DNA from: LMUY01 sp965276785 | GTDB taxonomy: Bacteria > Pseudomonadota > Alphaproteobacteria > Acetobacterales > Acetobacteraceae | Length of the DNA: 64,000 nt | Direction: 5' to 3' | NCBI GenBank assembly: GCA_965276785.1 | Contig: OZ255629.1 | Location: 2,852,001-2,916,000, forward strand | Part shown: positions 44,717 to 54,369 of the stretch, piece by piece | How the letters are laid out: each line of letters begins with the position of its first letter | Numbering within the stretch: the first letter of the stretch is position 1 | The notes under the pieces: model-generated | Database searches by the model: none | The model's input: only the letters and a program-made list of their open reading frames with translations | What the model was told of the DNA's origin: nothing | Program-made: the position numbers and the translations under genes

Positions 44717-44878
44717 CCGCTCTGGGGCAAGCAGGCGGCGTGACCGCTCTGGGGCAAGCAGGCAGCGTGACCGCTCTGGGGCAAGCAGGCAGCGTGACCG
44801 CTCTGGGGCAAGCAGGCAGCGTGACCGCTCTGGGGCAAGCAGGCAGCGTGACCGCTCTGGGGCAAGCAGGCAGCGTGA
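44701..44878 (+). repeat. 27-bp tandem repeat array between livG and livF
   Basis: Seven copies start at 44701, 44728, 44755, 44782, 44809, 44836 and 44863 (the last is cut after 16 bases). The unit is CAAGCAGGCAGCGTGACCGC followed by TCTGGGG, with one variant base in copy 2. Unit 1 is the 3' end of livG, including its stop. GTGACCGCTCTG matches the start of livF (ATGACCGCTCTGGC). A frame from GTG 44713 reads through all units as repeated ALGQAGSVT for 67 codons. This is not a CRISPR: there are no spacers. Confidence 0.95.
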
Positions 44879-44899
44879 TGATCCTCCCGTGTCATGACC

Positions 44900-45169
44900 G
44901 TCATGCCCGTGCTTGACACGGGCGGAGCAGCCAAAAGGTTCCGCGGGCAAGGCCCGTGGAATGGCTGCGGAGGGATCCACGCGGTCCGGCTGGTGATGTC
45001 GGCGTCGGTCTCGCACCGTTTGGCGCTCTACGCGTTGGACCAGCGGCAATGGGACGCCGTGGATGGCCGGATCAAATCCGGCCATGACATGCTTTTGTAT
45101 TCTATGAACGCTCAATCGGAGCGGCGCAAGGACCCTGCCGGACAGCCATGGATCAAGTCCGGCCATGAC
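44900..45169. repeat. Dispersed palindromic repeat copy 3 with nested palindrome and a half copy
   Basis: 44900-45088 is an element of the 30405-30542 family, with ends GTCATGCCCGTGCTTGACAC and CCGGATCAAATCCGGCCATGAC. Inside its left terminal repeat is an inserted hairpin (44927-44968: GCAGCCA and TGGCTGC outside, TTCCGCGGGC and GCCCGTGGAA inside). A separate half copy, GATCAAGTCCGGCCATGAC, lies near 45145-45169. These repeats occupy the rest of the livG-livF gap. Confidence 0.82.
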
Positions 45170-45183
45170 GATTGGAGCGATGC

Positions 45184-45888
45184 ATGACCGCTCTGGCTGT
45201 CTCTGGCCTGCGTTCCGGCTATGGGCGCATTCCGATCCTGGCCGGTGTGGACCTGGTGGCCAACGAGGGCGAAGTGGTCGGCATTCTGGGCCATAACGGC
45301 ATGGGCAAGACCACGCTGCTGCGCACGCTGATGGGCTACCTGCCCGCCACCGCCGGCAGCGTGCAGGTCGCCGGGCGTGACGTCACCCGGCTGGCGCCGA
45401 CCGCCCGGGCGCGGCTCGGCGTTGGCTACGTGCCGCAGGGCCGCGAAATCTTCGCCACCCTCACGGTGGCGGACAACCTGCGCATGGGCTGCCTGCAGCA
45501 GCCGGACCCGAAGCGGACGGTAAGCGCCATCCTGGAGGACTTCCCCCGGCTGACCCGGCTGCTCGACCGGCTCGGGGGCGCCCTGTCCGGCGGGGAGCAG
45601 CAGTTGCTGGCGCTCGCCCGCTGCTTGTGCACCGCGCCCAAGCTGATCCTGCTGGACGAGCCCACCGAGGGCATCCAGCCGTCGATCATCGAAGAAATGA
45701 TCGACACGTTGCGCACCGTCCGCCAGCGGCGCGCGATGACGGTGGTATTGGTGGAGCAGAACCTGAACTTCATCTCGTCTTTGTCGGACCGTATCCTGAT
45801 CCTGCAAAAGGGCGAGGTGACGCGGGAAATCCCGCCGGAGATCGTGCGCGACCGCGCGATGATGGACGAGTTCGTCGGCATGCATTGA
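45184..45888 (+). CDS. livF: ABC transporter ATPase, LivF/UrtE type
   Basis: The 234-residue ATPase has Walker A in GILGHNGMGKTTLLRTLM, the signature LSGGEQQLLALARCL, Walker B/Glu in LILLDEPTEGIQPSII and the switch segment VVLVEQNLNF (His replaced by Gln, usual in LivF). ATG at 45184 (MTALAVSGLRSGYGRIPILA); the upstream in-frame codons to 45172 come from the repeat. It completes the transporter. It is 467 bases from livG, whereas in most such operons the two genes abut. Confidence 0.94.
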   Translation: MTALAVSGLRSGYGRIPILAGVDLVANEGEVVGILGHNGMGKTTLLRTLMGYLPATAGSVQVAGRDVTRLAPTARARLGVGYVPQGREIFATLTVADNLRMGCLQQPDPKRTVSAILEDFPRLTRLLDRLGGALSGGEQQLLALARCLCTAPKLILLDEPTEGIQPSIIEEMIDTLRTVRQRRAMTVVLVEQNLNFISSLSDRILILQKGEVTREIPPEIVRDRAMMDEFVGMH

Positions 45889-45903
45889 GGGGAGCAACGG
45901 ACC

Positions 45904-47433
45904 ATGACAACGCACACCGTCAAGACGCCCACGCTGGACCAGTTGCGCGCCACGGCCCAGGCGCTCGGCTTCACTATGGGTGACGCCGAACTGGCCCAGC
46001 ACCTGGAGTGCCTGCTTCCCAGCTTTGCGGCCTACAACCTGGTGGACCGGATGGCGGACGAGATGCCGCCCGTGACCTATCCGCGCACGCCAGGCCGGCG
46101 GCCGGAGGGGGAGGAGAACCGCTTCGGCGCGTGGTATGTGAAGACTGAGATCAAGGGCGCGGCGGCTGGCAAGCTGGCCGGCAAGACGGTGGCGATCAAG
46201 GACAACATCTGCGTCGCCGGCGTGCCGATGATGAACGGCGCCTCCACCCTGGAGGGCTACATGCCCGACATGGACGCAACCGTGGTGCAGCGCATCCTGG
46301 ACGCCGGCGGTACCATCTTGGGCAAGGCGGTGTGCGAGCAGTTCTGCTTCTCCGCCGGCAGCCACACCAGTTCCAGCGGCCCGGTGCACAATCCGCACCG
46401 CCACGGCACTTCCGCCGGCGGCTCCTCCTCCGGCAGCGCCGCGCTGGTGGCGGCGGGCGAGGTGGCGATGGCGCTGGGCGGCGACCAGGGCGGCTCTATC
46501 CGCATGCCGGCCGCGTTCTGCGGCATCTACGGCATGAAGCCGACCCACGGGCTGGTGCCGTATACCGGCATCATGCCGATCGAGCTGACGCTGGACCACA
46601 CGGGGCCGATGACGGCGAGCGTCGAGGACAACGCCCTGCTGCTGGAGGTGATCGCCGGGCCCGATGGGCTGGATCCGCGGCAATATGGCGGCGAACCCCA
46701 GCCGTACCGCGAGGCGCTTGGGCGGGGGGCACGAGGCCTGCGCATCGGGGTGGTGGAGGAAGGCTTCAGCCATCCGCAATCCCTGGCCGCGTCCGATGCC
46801 GTGGTGCGCGAGGCGGCGGACCGGCTGCGCGGGCTCGGCGCCACGGTCGAGACGGTGAGCATCCCGATGCACCGTCTCGGCCACGCGATCTGGCTGCCGA
46901 TCGCCGCCGAGGGCGCCACGATGCAGATGATGCACGGCAATGGGTTCGGCTTTAACTGGCAGGGGCAATACGTGGTGTCGCTGCTGGATGCGCATTCCGG
47001 CTGGCGCGAGCGGGCGGACGAACTGTCCGACAGCCTCAAGAACACCATGCTGCTGGGCCAGCACATGACGACGCATCACCGTGGCCGCTATTATGCCAAG
47101 GCGCAGAACCTGGTGCGCAAGCTGCGCCGGGCCTACGACGAGGCGCTGGCGCGATACGACCTGCTGTTGATGCCAACCTTGCCGATGACCGCCACGCCGC
47201 TGCCGGCCGCCGATGCCTCGGTGAGCGAAGTGGTGCAGCGCGCCTTCGAAATCCTGCCCAACACCGCCCCGTTCGACTGCACCCATCACCCTTCGATGAG
47301 CCTGCCCTGCGGCAGCGTGGACGGCTTGCCGGTCGGGCTGATGCTGACCGGCAAGCTCTACGACGAGAGCACGATCTATCGCTGCGCCAGTGCTTTCGAA
47401 GCGGCCGTGGACTGGAAGGCGATCACCGGCTGA
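45904..47433 (+). CDS. Amidase-signature-family amidase (Rhodococcus-type)
   Basis: The 509-residue serine amidase has the Ser-cisSer-Lys triad: Lys99 in KTVAIKDNICVAG, Ser174 in GTSAGGSSSGSAAL and Ser198 in GGDQGGSIRMPAAFCG. The spacings (75 and 24 residues) equal those of Rhodococcus amidase. The N-terminal alpha-helical domain (PTLDQLRATAQALGFTMGDA) also fits that group of enantioselective amidases often linked to nitrile hydratase. It hydrolyses amides to acids and ammonia. It lies 15 bases after livF, so it is probably the intracellular use of whatever the transporter brings in. No nitrile hydratase gene is nearby. Confidence 0.93.
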   Translation: MTTHTVKTPTLDQLRATAQALGFTMGDAELAQHLECLLPSFAAYNLVDRMADEMPPVTYPRTPGRRPEGEENRFGAWYVKTEIKGAAAGKLAGKTVAIKDNICVAGVPMMNGASTLEGYMPDMDATVVQRILDAGGTILGKAVCEQFCFSAGSHTSSSGPVHNPHRHGTSAGGSSSGSAALVAAGEVAMALGGDQGGSIRMPAAFCGIYGMKPTHGLVPYTGIMPIELTLDHTGPMTASVEDNALLLEVIAGPDGLDPRQYGGEPQPYREALGRGARGLRIGVVEEGFSHPQSLAASDAVVREAADRLRGLGATVETVSIPMHRLGHAIWLPIAAEGATMQMMHGNGFGFNWQGQYVVSLLDAHSGWRERADELSDSLKNTMLLGQHMTTHHRGRYYAKAQNLVRKLRRAYDEALARYDLLLMPTLPMTATPLPAADASVSEVVQRAFEILPNTAPFDCTHHPSMSLPCGSVDGLPVGLMLTGKLYDESTIYRCASAFEAAVDWKAITG

Positions 47434-47511
47434 CGGACAGGTCGCGGGCTGCTTGAAAACCACCGGCCCTGCCGGCATATCGCCGCCGCAACGCAGATAC
47501 AGGGGGGCGAT

Positions 47512-49350
47512 ATGGGCGAAACGACGGAACGGCATGCTTTTGGGGCCGAAGTCGGGCGTCTGCTCGACTTGGTCGTCCACTCGCTCTACTCCGATCGCGA
47601 GATTTTTCTGCGCGAACTGGTCGCCAACGCGGCCGACGCCATCGACCGCCGCCGCTTCGCGGCCCTCACCCAGTCCGATCTCGCCTTGCCGCCCGAGGCC
47701 GCCGTCCGCATCGCCGCCGACAAGCCCGCCCGCACCCTGACCATCGCCGACCCCGGCATTGGCATGGACCGGGCCGCGCTGGCGGAAAACCTCGGCACCA
47801 TCGCCCGCTCCGGCACCCGCGCGTTCGGCCAATCCCTCGCCGAAGCCAAGCCCGAAGACCGGCCCAGCCTGATCGGCCAGTTCGGCGTCGGGTTCTACTC
47901 CGCCTTCATGGTGGCCGACCGGGTGGAGGTCACGTCCCGCGCCGCCGGGTCGAGCGAGGCCTGGCTGTGGGCGTCCGAAGGCCAGGGGGAATACACCCTG
48001 GCGCCGGGCGAGCGCGCCGAGGCGGGCACCACGATCGTGCTGCACATGAAGGCGGATGCGGAGGAGTTTCTCGAGCCATACCGGATCGAGACGATCATCC
48101 GTAAATGGGCCGACCACATCACCGTGCCGATCATGGTGGCGCGCGACGGAAAGGACGTGGCGGCCAACGAAGGCACGGCGCTGTGGCGCAAGCCGAAGGC
48201 GGAGGTTTCGGAAGAAAACTATACCGAGTTCTACCGCCATCTCGGCCACATCTTCGACCAGCCTTGGGCGACGCTGCACTGGCGGGCGGAGGGCGCGCTG
48301 GAGTTCACCGCGTTGCTGTTCGTGCCCGGCTCCAAGCCGTTCGAGGCGGTGGAGGGCGCGCGCGAGAGCCGCCTGCGCCTGCATGTCCGCCGCATGTTTA
48401 TCACCGACCAGGCCGAGTTGCTGCCGCCTTGGCTCCGCTTCGTCACCGGCGTGGTGGACACGGAGGACCTGCCGCTCAACGTCTCACGCGAGATGCTGCA
48501 GACCACGCCGGTGCTGGCCCGCATCCGCAAGGCGGTGACCGGCCGGGTGTTGAGCGAGCTGAAAAGCCGCGCCCGCGACGAGAGCGAGGAGGCGAAGTCC
48601 GGCTATGCCACGTTCTGGCAGAACTTCGGCCCGGTGCTGAAGGAGGGCCTGTGGGAGGACGTGGAGCACCGGGCGGACTTGGTGCCGCTGCTGCGCTTCC
48701 GCTCCTCCGCGCAGGAGGGCTGGGTGTCGGTGGCGGAGTACGTCGCGCGGATGCAGCCGGAGCAGGAAGCGGTCTATGTCCTGGTGGGGGACGACGCCGA
48801 CGCGCTCGCCAAGTCGCCCCAACTGGAAGGCTTCCGGGCTCGCGGCATCGAAGTGTTGCTGCTGCCCGACCAGGTGGACGCGTTCTGGCCCGAGCGGATG
48901 GCGCAGTTGGACGAGAAGCCGATCCGCTCCATCACGCAGGGCGCCGCCGACCTGTCCAAGATCCCGCTCGCGACCGAGGCCGAAGCCCCGGCGGACGTGA
49001 CCAAGCTGGTGGAGGCGCTGAAAGAGGCGCTGAAGTCCGACGTGTCGGACGTGCGCGCCACCGACCGCCTGGTGGACAGCCCGGTGGTGCTCGCCGCCTC
49101 GGCGGGCGGGCCGGACCTGCAGATGCAGCGGCTGCTGAAGCGGGCCGGGCGGGCGTTCGGCGCGTCGATGCCAGTGCTGGAGATCAACCCGCGCCACGCG
49201 CTGATCCGCCGCCTCGCGGAGCTAGCGGAGCTGGGCGATGCGCCGGCCACGCTGCTCGATTTGGCCCGCGTGCAGGATGGCGAGGCCCCGCGTGACCCGG
49301 CCGCTTTCGCCCGGCGCATGGCAGCGGCGCTCGCTGTGTCCTTGGGTTAG
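47512..49350 (+). CDS. htpG: Chaperone HtpG (bacterial Hsp90)
   Basis: The 612-residue Hsp90 has the ATP-binding GHKL motifs: FLRELVANAADAIDRRRF, IADPGIGMDRAALAENLGTI, GQFGVGFYSAFMVADRVEV and the GTTIVLHM stretch. The catalytic Glu is in the ELVANAADA motif. The middle domain contains PLNVSREMLQTTPVLARIRK with the conserved Arg. The N-terminal NAADAID differs slightly from the usual NASDALDK. The C-terminal dimerisation region is present. It folds client proteins in the cytosol. Start ATG 47512. Confidence 0.95.
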   Translation: MGETTERHAFGAEVGRLLDLVVHSLYSDREIFLRELVANAADAIDRRRFAALTQSDLALPPEAAVRIAADKPARTLTIADPGIGMDRAALAENLGTIARSGTRAFGQSLAEAKPEDRPSLIGQFGVGFYSAFMVADRVEVTSRAAGSSEAWLWASEGQGEYTLAPGERAEAGTTIVLHMKADAEEFLEPYRIETIIRKWADHITVPIMVARDGKDVAANEGTALWRKPKAEVSEENYTEFYRHLGHIFDQPWATLHWRAEGALEFTALLFVPGSKPFEAVEGARESRLRLHVRRMFITDQAELLPPWLRFVTGVVDTEDLPLNVSREMLQTTPVLARIRKAVTGRVLSELKSRARDESEEAKSGYATFWQNFGPVLKEGLWEDVEHRADLVPLLRFRSSAQEGWVSVAEYVARMQPEQEAVYVLVGDDADALAKSPQLEGFRARGIEVLLLPDQVDAFWPERMAQLDEKPIRSITQGAADLSKIPLATEAEAPADVTKLVEALKEALKSDVSDVRATDRLVDSPVVLAASAGGPDLQMQRLLKRAGRAFGASMPVLEINPRHALIRRLAELAELGDAPATLLDLARVQDGEAPRDPAAFARRMAAALAVSLG

Positions 49351-49355
49351 CGGCG

Positions 49356-49772
<417 letters not shown>

Positions 49773-49782
49773 GGTAAAGCCA

Positions 49783-51822
49783 CTACTCCTTCGGCACCTT
49801 TGCCAAATCCGCCAGCCAAGCCGCGGCGCTGCTGTCGGACGGCGCCCGCCAATCTCCCCGCGGCGACAACGACCCGCCCGCAGACACTTTCGGCCCGTTC
49901 GGCATTGCCGAGCGTTTGAACTGGCTTAGGGCGAAGAAGCGGCGCAAAAACACCTCTAGCCAACGATGGATTTCGCCCAGCGTGTAGTGCCGGCGGCGCT
50001 CCTCGGGGAAGCCCGGCGGCCACGCGCCGCGTGCCACGTCGCCCCAGGCCTGCAGCGCCAGGAACGCGATCCGGGACGGCCGGAACCCGTAGCGCAACGT
50101 GTAGAACAGGTTGAAGTCCTGCAACTCATACGGCCCGATCGCCTGCTCCGTGCTCTGCGGCGGCTGCCCCGGCGTGACCGGTATCAACTCGGGAGAAATT
50201 TCGGTCGCCAGGATCGTGGTCAGGGTCTCGCCCACCGCCGGGCTGAACTGGCCGCTGCTCACCACCCAGCGGATCAGGTGCTGGATCAGCGTCTTCGGCA
50301 CCCCGGCGTTGACGTTGTAGTGCGACATCTGGTCGCCCACCCCGTACGTGCACCAACCCAGCGCGTTCTCCGACAAGTCGCCCGTGCCCATCACCAGCGC
50401 ACCGTGCTGGTTGGCCAGACGGAACAAGTAATCGGTGCGCAGACCGGCCTGCACGTTCTCGAACGTGACATCATACTGCGGCGTGCCATGGGCGAACGGG
50501 TGGTCGATGTCGGCCAGCATCTGCCGGGCGGCCGGACGGATATCCAACTCGCGCGCGGTGGTGCCGAGCGCGCGCATCAGCGCCCAAGCCTGGCCGCGGG
50601 TGGCCTCCCCGGTGGCAAACCCCGGCAGAGTGAAGGCCAGGATGTCCGAGCGCGGCCGCTCCAGCAGGTCGAACGCGCGGGCGGCCACGATCAGCGCCTG
50701 GGTGGAATCGAGCCCGCCGGACACGCCGATCACCACCCGCCCGATCCCGCTGGCGCGCAGCCGCTGCACCAAGGCCGACACCTGGATGTTGTAGGCCTCG
50801 TAGCAATCCCGCTCGAGCGCCGCCGGGTCCGCCGGCACGAACGGGAACCGCTCGACCCGGCGGCGCAGCCCCAACCGGGTGGCGGGTGGGTTGAGCTGGA
50901 AGCCGATGGTCCGCCACACCCCGCCACACCCGGCATGCCGGCGGTTGTCGTCGAACGAGCCGGCACGCGCGCGTTCCTGCCGCAACAGGTCGAGATCGAT
51001 GTCCGCGGTTGCGGTTTGCGCGCCGAGCGGGAAGCGCTCGCTTTCGGCCAGCGTTTCACCGTTCTCGAAGATGGACACCTGGCCGTCCCAAGCGACGTCG
51101 GTGGTTGACTCGCCCGCCCCCGCCGCCGCGTAGACATACGCCGCCAGGCAGCGCGCCGACTGGCTGCGGCATAGCAGCCGGCGGGTGTCGGCCTTGCCGA
51201 TGGTGATGTTGCTGGCCGAGAGATTGGCCAGCACGGTGGCGCCCGCCAGCGCACCCTGGCTGCTGGGCGGAGTGGGCACCCACAGGTCCTCGCAAACTTC
51301 GGCATGGAGCACCAAGCCCGGCAGGTCGCTGGCGGCAAACAGCAGCCGGGTGCCGAACGGCACGGCCGTCCCAGCCAGGCTTATGGTATCGCCGGGTGCC
51401 TCGCTGCCGGACGCGAACTGCCGCCGTTCGTAGAACTCGCGGTAGTTCGGCAGGTGGACCTTCGGCACCACGCCCAGCACCCGGCCGCGATGGATGGCCA
51501 CCGCGCAATTATACAGCCGCCCGGCATGCCGCAGCGGCGCCCCCACCAGCAGGACGGGCAACAGCTCCGCGCTCGCCGCCGCCACGGCGCCGACTGCCTG
51601 CTCCGTCGCATCCAGCACCGCGTCCTGCAGCAAGAGGTCGTCCAGCGCGTAGCCCGACAGGCACAGTTCGGGGAACACCGCGACCGCCACGCCCTCTGCC
51701 GCGCAGGCGCGTGCGGACTCGATCACGGCCGCCGCATTGGCTGCCGGGTCGGCCAGGTTCGAGCGGATTGTGCATGCCGCAACCCGGGCAAAGCCATGGT
51801 GATAGAGGGAATGAAAGCTCAT
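49783..51822 (-). CDS. nadE: Glutamine-dependent NAD+ synthetase
   Basis: The 679-residue two-domain enzyme has an N-terminal nitrilase-like glutaminase with Glu in VAVFPELCLSGYALDDLL, Lys in VPKVHLPNYREFYERRQF and Cys in HAEVCEDLWVPTPPS. The C-terminal synthetase has the PP-loop VVIGVSGGLDSTQALIVAAR and the later GTGDLSENALGWCTYGVGDQ. Its length equals that of the Mycobacterium tuberculosis NadE type. It makes NAD+ from nicotinate adenine dinucleotide using ammonia from glutamine. ATG at 51822 (MSFHSLYHHGFARVAACTIR) is preferred over the frame from 51954. Confidence 0.96.
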   Translation of the reverse strand: MSFHSLYHHGFARVAACTIRSNLADPAANAAAVIESARACAAEGVAVAVFPELCLSGYALDDLLLQDAVLDATEQAVGAVAAASAELLPVLLVGAPLRHAGRLYNCAVAIHRGRVLGVVPKVHLPNYREFYERRQFASGSEAPGDTISLAGTAVPFGTRLLFAASDLPGLVLHAEVCEDLWVPTPPSSQGALAGATVLANLSASNITIGKADTRRLLCRSQSARCLAAYVYAAAGAGESTTDVAWDGQVSIFENGETLAESERFPLGAQTATADIDLDLLRQERARAGSFDDNRRHAGCGGVWRTIGFQLNPPATRLGLRRRVERFPFVPADPAALERDCYEAYNIQVSALVQRLRASGIGRVVIGVSGGLDSTQALIVAARAFDLLERPRSDILAFTLPGFATGEATRGQAWALMRALGTTARELDIRPAARQMLADIDHPFAHGTPQYDVTFENVQAGLRTDYLFRLANQHGALVMGTGDLSENALGWCTYGVGDQMSHYNVNAGVPKTLIQHLIRWVVSSGQFSPAVGETLTTILATEISPELIPVTPGQPPQSTEQAIGPYELQDFNLFYTLRYGFRPSRIAFLALQAWGDVARGAWPPGFPEERRRHYTLGEIHRWLEVFLRRFFALSQFKRSAMPNGPKVSAGGSLSPRGDWRAPSDSSAAAWLADLAKVPKE

Positions 51823-51987
51823 GCGGCATCCTTGCGCAGGTCGGGCGGCTGATCCAGCGGGCGGCGTCTGTGACGGATTTCGCCGCACGAGGTCGCGAAC
51901 CAAACATGTCGCGCTTAACCGTCGATTCAACTTTCCATGGTTATTTGACGGCAAACCACCCGCTGGGGCGGTTGCTAAGGAGCAGGA

Positions 51988-54243
51988 ATGTCAAAGCCAG
52001 CCAGGGTCGGCAAACCAATTTGGGTGCAAATAAGCCTCTGCGGCTTTGCCGCCGTGCTGCTCTGCAGCATCACGCTGGGCTGCTTGGGCGTCTATAATCA
52101 ATACAACGAGGGCGAGCTCCGCATCCGCAGCGCGATGGACGAGCAGGTCCGCTACGTCCTGACCGACTTGGAGGCGGCGCGGCGCACCGCATCAGCCCTG
52201 GCGTTGCAAGTTGCCAATCATCCGGGTTTGGGTGTGCTGACCCAAGCTGCCGAGCGAGACGCCATCACCACCCGTTTCGGGCATGATTTCTCCAGCATTA
52301 CCGCGAACGCAGGCCCGAACGTGGTTGTCATCACGGATGCCACCGGGCGGGTGGTGGGTCGGCTGCACGATCCCCTCAGTTCTGGCGACACGATCATCGA
52401 CCGCCCGATGGTCGTGAGCGCATTACAGCGGGCTGCCTTCACTTCGGGCAACGAAGTAGGACGCGCCGGCCTGGGCGTCTACGCGATTGCCCCAATCATG
52501 CAAGACGGGAAACTCGCCGGCTTGGTGGATACCGGCATCACCCTCTCCAATGCCTATTTTGGCCGGCTGAGAGACGTCCTTGGCGCTGAAATTGCGGTGG
52601 AAGTGGCTCGCAACGGCCAGTATGTTACCCAGAATACCACTGCCCCCGGAACCGTCATGCTATCGGCCGATGAACTCGCGGCGGTCTCGGCCGGCCGGCC
52701 GGTCCGCCACATGGTGGTCGCGAAGCGTAAGACCTACGCCATCACCGGCGCTCCGATCCGAGATTTCGAGCGCAAAGAAATCGGCATCGTGGAAGTCGCC
52801 ACCGATGTCACGAGCGTGGTCGCGGCCCGGCGGGCTGCGCTCTGGACCGCGGGGCTGACGGCGCTGGGCATTTGCTGCGTATGTGTGGCCGGCTTCCTGC
52901 TCGTCGCACGCCGGCTCGGCCGCGCCATCACTCGTCTGAACACCGCGATGCAACAGATCGCAGCCGGGCAACTCGGCACCGACGTCCCCGGCACCGGGCG
53001 CGGTGACGAGATCGGCGCCATGGCGCGCACGGTCGAGATCTTCAAGCAGGGCGCGGTCGAGAATGCGCGCCTGGAGCAAGAGGCCAAGGCGATGCGCGCC
53101 GAGGCAGACGAAACGGCACACCGCAACGAGGCCGCCCGCGCCGCCCACCTGGCCCAGCAATCCAACGTGGTGGAGACCTTGGCGTCTGGCCTGTCCAGCT
53201 TGGCCGGCGGGGACCTCACCTGCGATCTGAACGATCCGTTCGCCGCCGATTACGAAGCATTGCGCGGCGATTTCAACGCTGCCGCCGCCCAGTTGCGCAC
53301 GGCCGTGGCCGCCATCGCCAGCAACACGGACGCAATCTACGCCGCGGCGGGCGAAATCTCCGGCGCCAACGACGACCTGTCCCGGCGCACCGAGCAGCAG
53401 GCCGCCACACTGGAGCAAACGGCGGCGGCGCTCGATCTCATCACCACCACCGTGACTAGCACAGCCAAAGCGGCCGCTTCCTCGTCCGCAGCTGTGCAGG
53501 AGGCCCGGGCGGATGCCGAGCGCTCCGGCGAGGTCGTGCGGGACGCCGTGGCCGCTATGGGCGCCATCAAGCAATCCTCGCACGAAATCGGCAACATCAT
53601 CGGCGTCATCGATGAGATCGCGTTCCAGACCAGCTTGCTCGCGCTCAACGCGGGCGTCGAAGCGGCTCGCGCCGGTGATAGCGGGCGGGGCTTTGCTGTG
53701 GTCGCCTCCGAAGTGCGGGCGCTGGCGCAACGCTCCGCGAATGCCGCCAAGGAAATCAAGGCCTTGATCCTGGCCAGCGGCGCGCAGGTCGAACGCGGGG
53801 TCTCCCTGGTGGGGCAAACCGGCGGGGCGCTCGACGGCATCGTGACCAAGATCGCACAGGCGGCTTCTGCACTCGCGGGAATCGCGGCCTCCGCCCAAGA
53901 GCAAGCGGCTGGGCTGCAACAGGTGAACACAGGCGTGACCCAAATGGATCAGGTGACGCAGCAAAACGCGGCGATGGCGGAGCAAACCACCGCTGCCAGC
54001 CATGCTTTGCGCCAGCAAGCCGAGACGTTGACAATGCTGACCGGCAAGTTCCGAATCGCCAACGCCGAGCCAGACCAGACGAACCTTGGCTCACAAGGCG
54101 GCCTGCGTGCTCAGCCGGTCGTCCGGGCCACGCCGCGGCCGCTCGCAAAGAACGCCCCACCGCGTGCGCGCGCTCCCGCAATGGCTGCCCGGGCTTCCTC
54201 TGCTCTAGCCCCGAGCGACGAAGCGGGTTGGGAGGAGTTCTAA
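51988..54243 (+). CDS. Methyl-accepting chemotaxis protein with Cache-like sensor
   Basis: The 751-residue chemoreceptor has a first transmembrane helix at about residues 10-35 (AAVLLCSITLGCLGVY). A periplasmic sensor of about 230 residues follows, with Cache-like segments (ITDATGRVVGRLHDP, GLGVYAIAPIMQDGKLAGLV), then a second helix (TALGICCVCVAGFLLVARRL), HAMP and signalling domains. The hairpin tip IDEIAFQTSLLALNAGVEAA and RGFAVVASEVRALAQRSANA is canonical. The C-terminus GWEEF is a CheR/CheB-tethering pentapeptide (xWxxF). The ligand is unknown. Start ATG 51988 behind AAGGAGCAGGA. Confidence 0.94.
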   Translation: MSKPARVGKPIWVQISLCGFAAVLLCSITLGCLGVYNQYNEGELRIRSAMDEQVRYVLTDLEAARRTASALALQVANHPGLGVLTQAAERDAITTRFGHDFSSITANAGPNVVVITDATGRVVGRLHDPLSSGDTIIDRPMVVSALQRAAFTSGNEVGRAGLGVYAIAPIMQDGKLAGLVDTGITLSNAYFGRLRDVLGAEIAVEVARNGQYVTQNTTAPGTVMLSADELAAVSAGRPVRHMVVAKRKTYAITGAPIRDFERKEIGIVEVATDVTSVVAARRAALWTAGLTALGICCVCVAGFLLVARRLGRAITRLNTAMQQIAAGQLGTDVPGTGRGDEIGAMARTVEIFKQGAVENARLEQEAKAMRAEADETAHRNEAARAAHLAQQSNVVETLASGLSSLAGGDLTCDLNDPFAADYEALRGDFNAAAAQLRTAVAAIASNTDAIYAAAGEISGANDDLSRRTEQQAATLEQTAAALDLITTTVTSTAKAAASSSAAVQEARADAERSGEVVRDAVAAMGAIKQSSHEIGNIIGVIDEIAFQTSLLALNAGVEAARAGDSGRGFAVVASEVRALAQRSANAAKEIKALILASGAQVERGVSLVGQTGGALDGIVTKIAQAASALAGIAASAQEQAAGLQQVNTGVTQMDQVTQQNAAMAEQTTAASHALRQQAETLTMLTGKFRIANAEPDQTNLGSQGGLRAQPVVRATPRPLAKNAPPRARAPAMAARASSALAPSDEAGWEEF

Positions 54244-54369
54244 TCGTGCCAGCCTGAGCGGCCAGCCACAACGACCAGGCCGGGAAGGGCACTGGTTGCG
54301 CCACATGCTTGCCCCTTGCCACATGCAAACGCAATCGGCAAAGGAACGCGGCGGCGAGAGGGACACCGG

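Noticed and set aside
44701..44878. Possible CRISPR array.
   Set aside because: The repeats abut directly with no unique spacers, and the unit derives from the livG 3' end.
45112..48384. A 1090-codon minus-strand open frame across livF, the amidase and htpG.
   Set aside because: High-GC shadow: it is antisense to clearly recognised genes, and its composition (His, Arg, Gly rich) has no family match.
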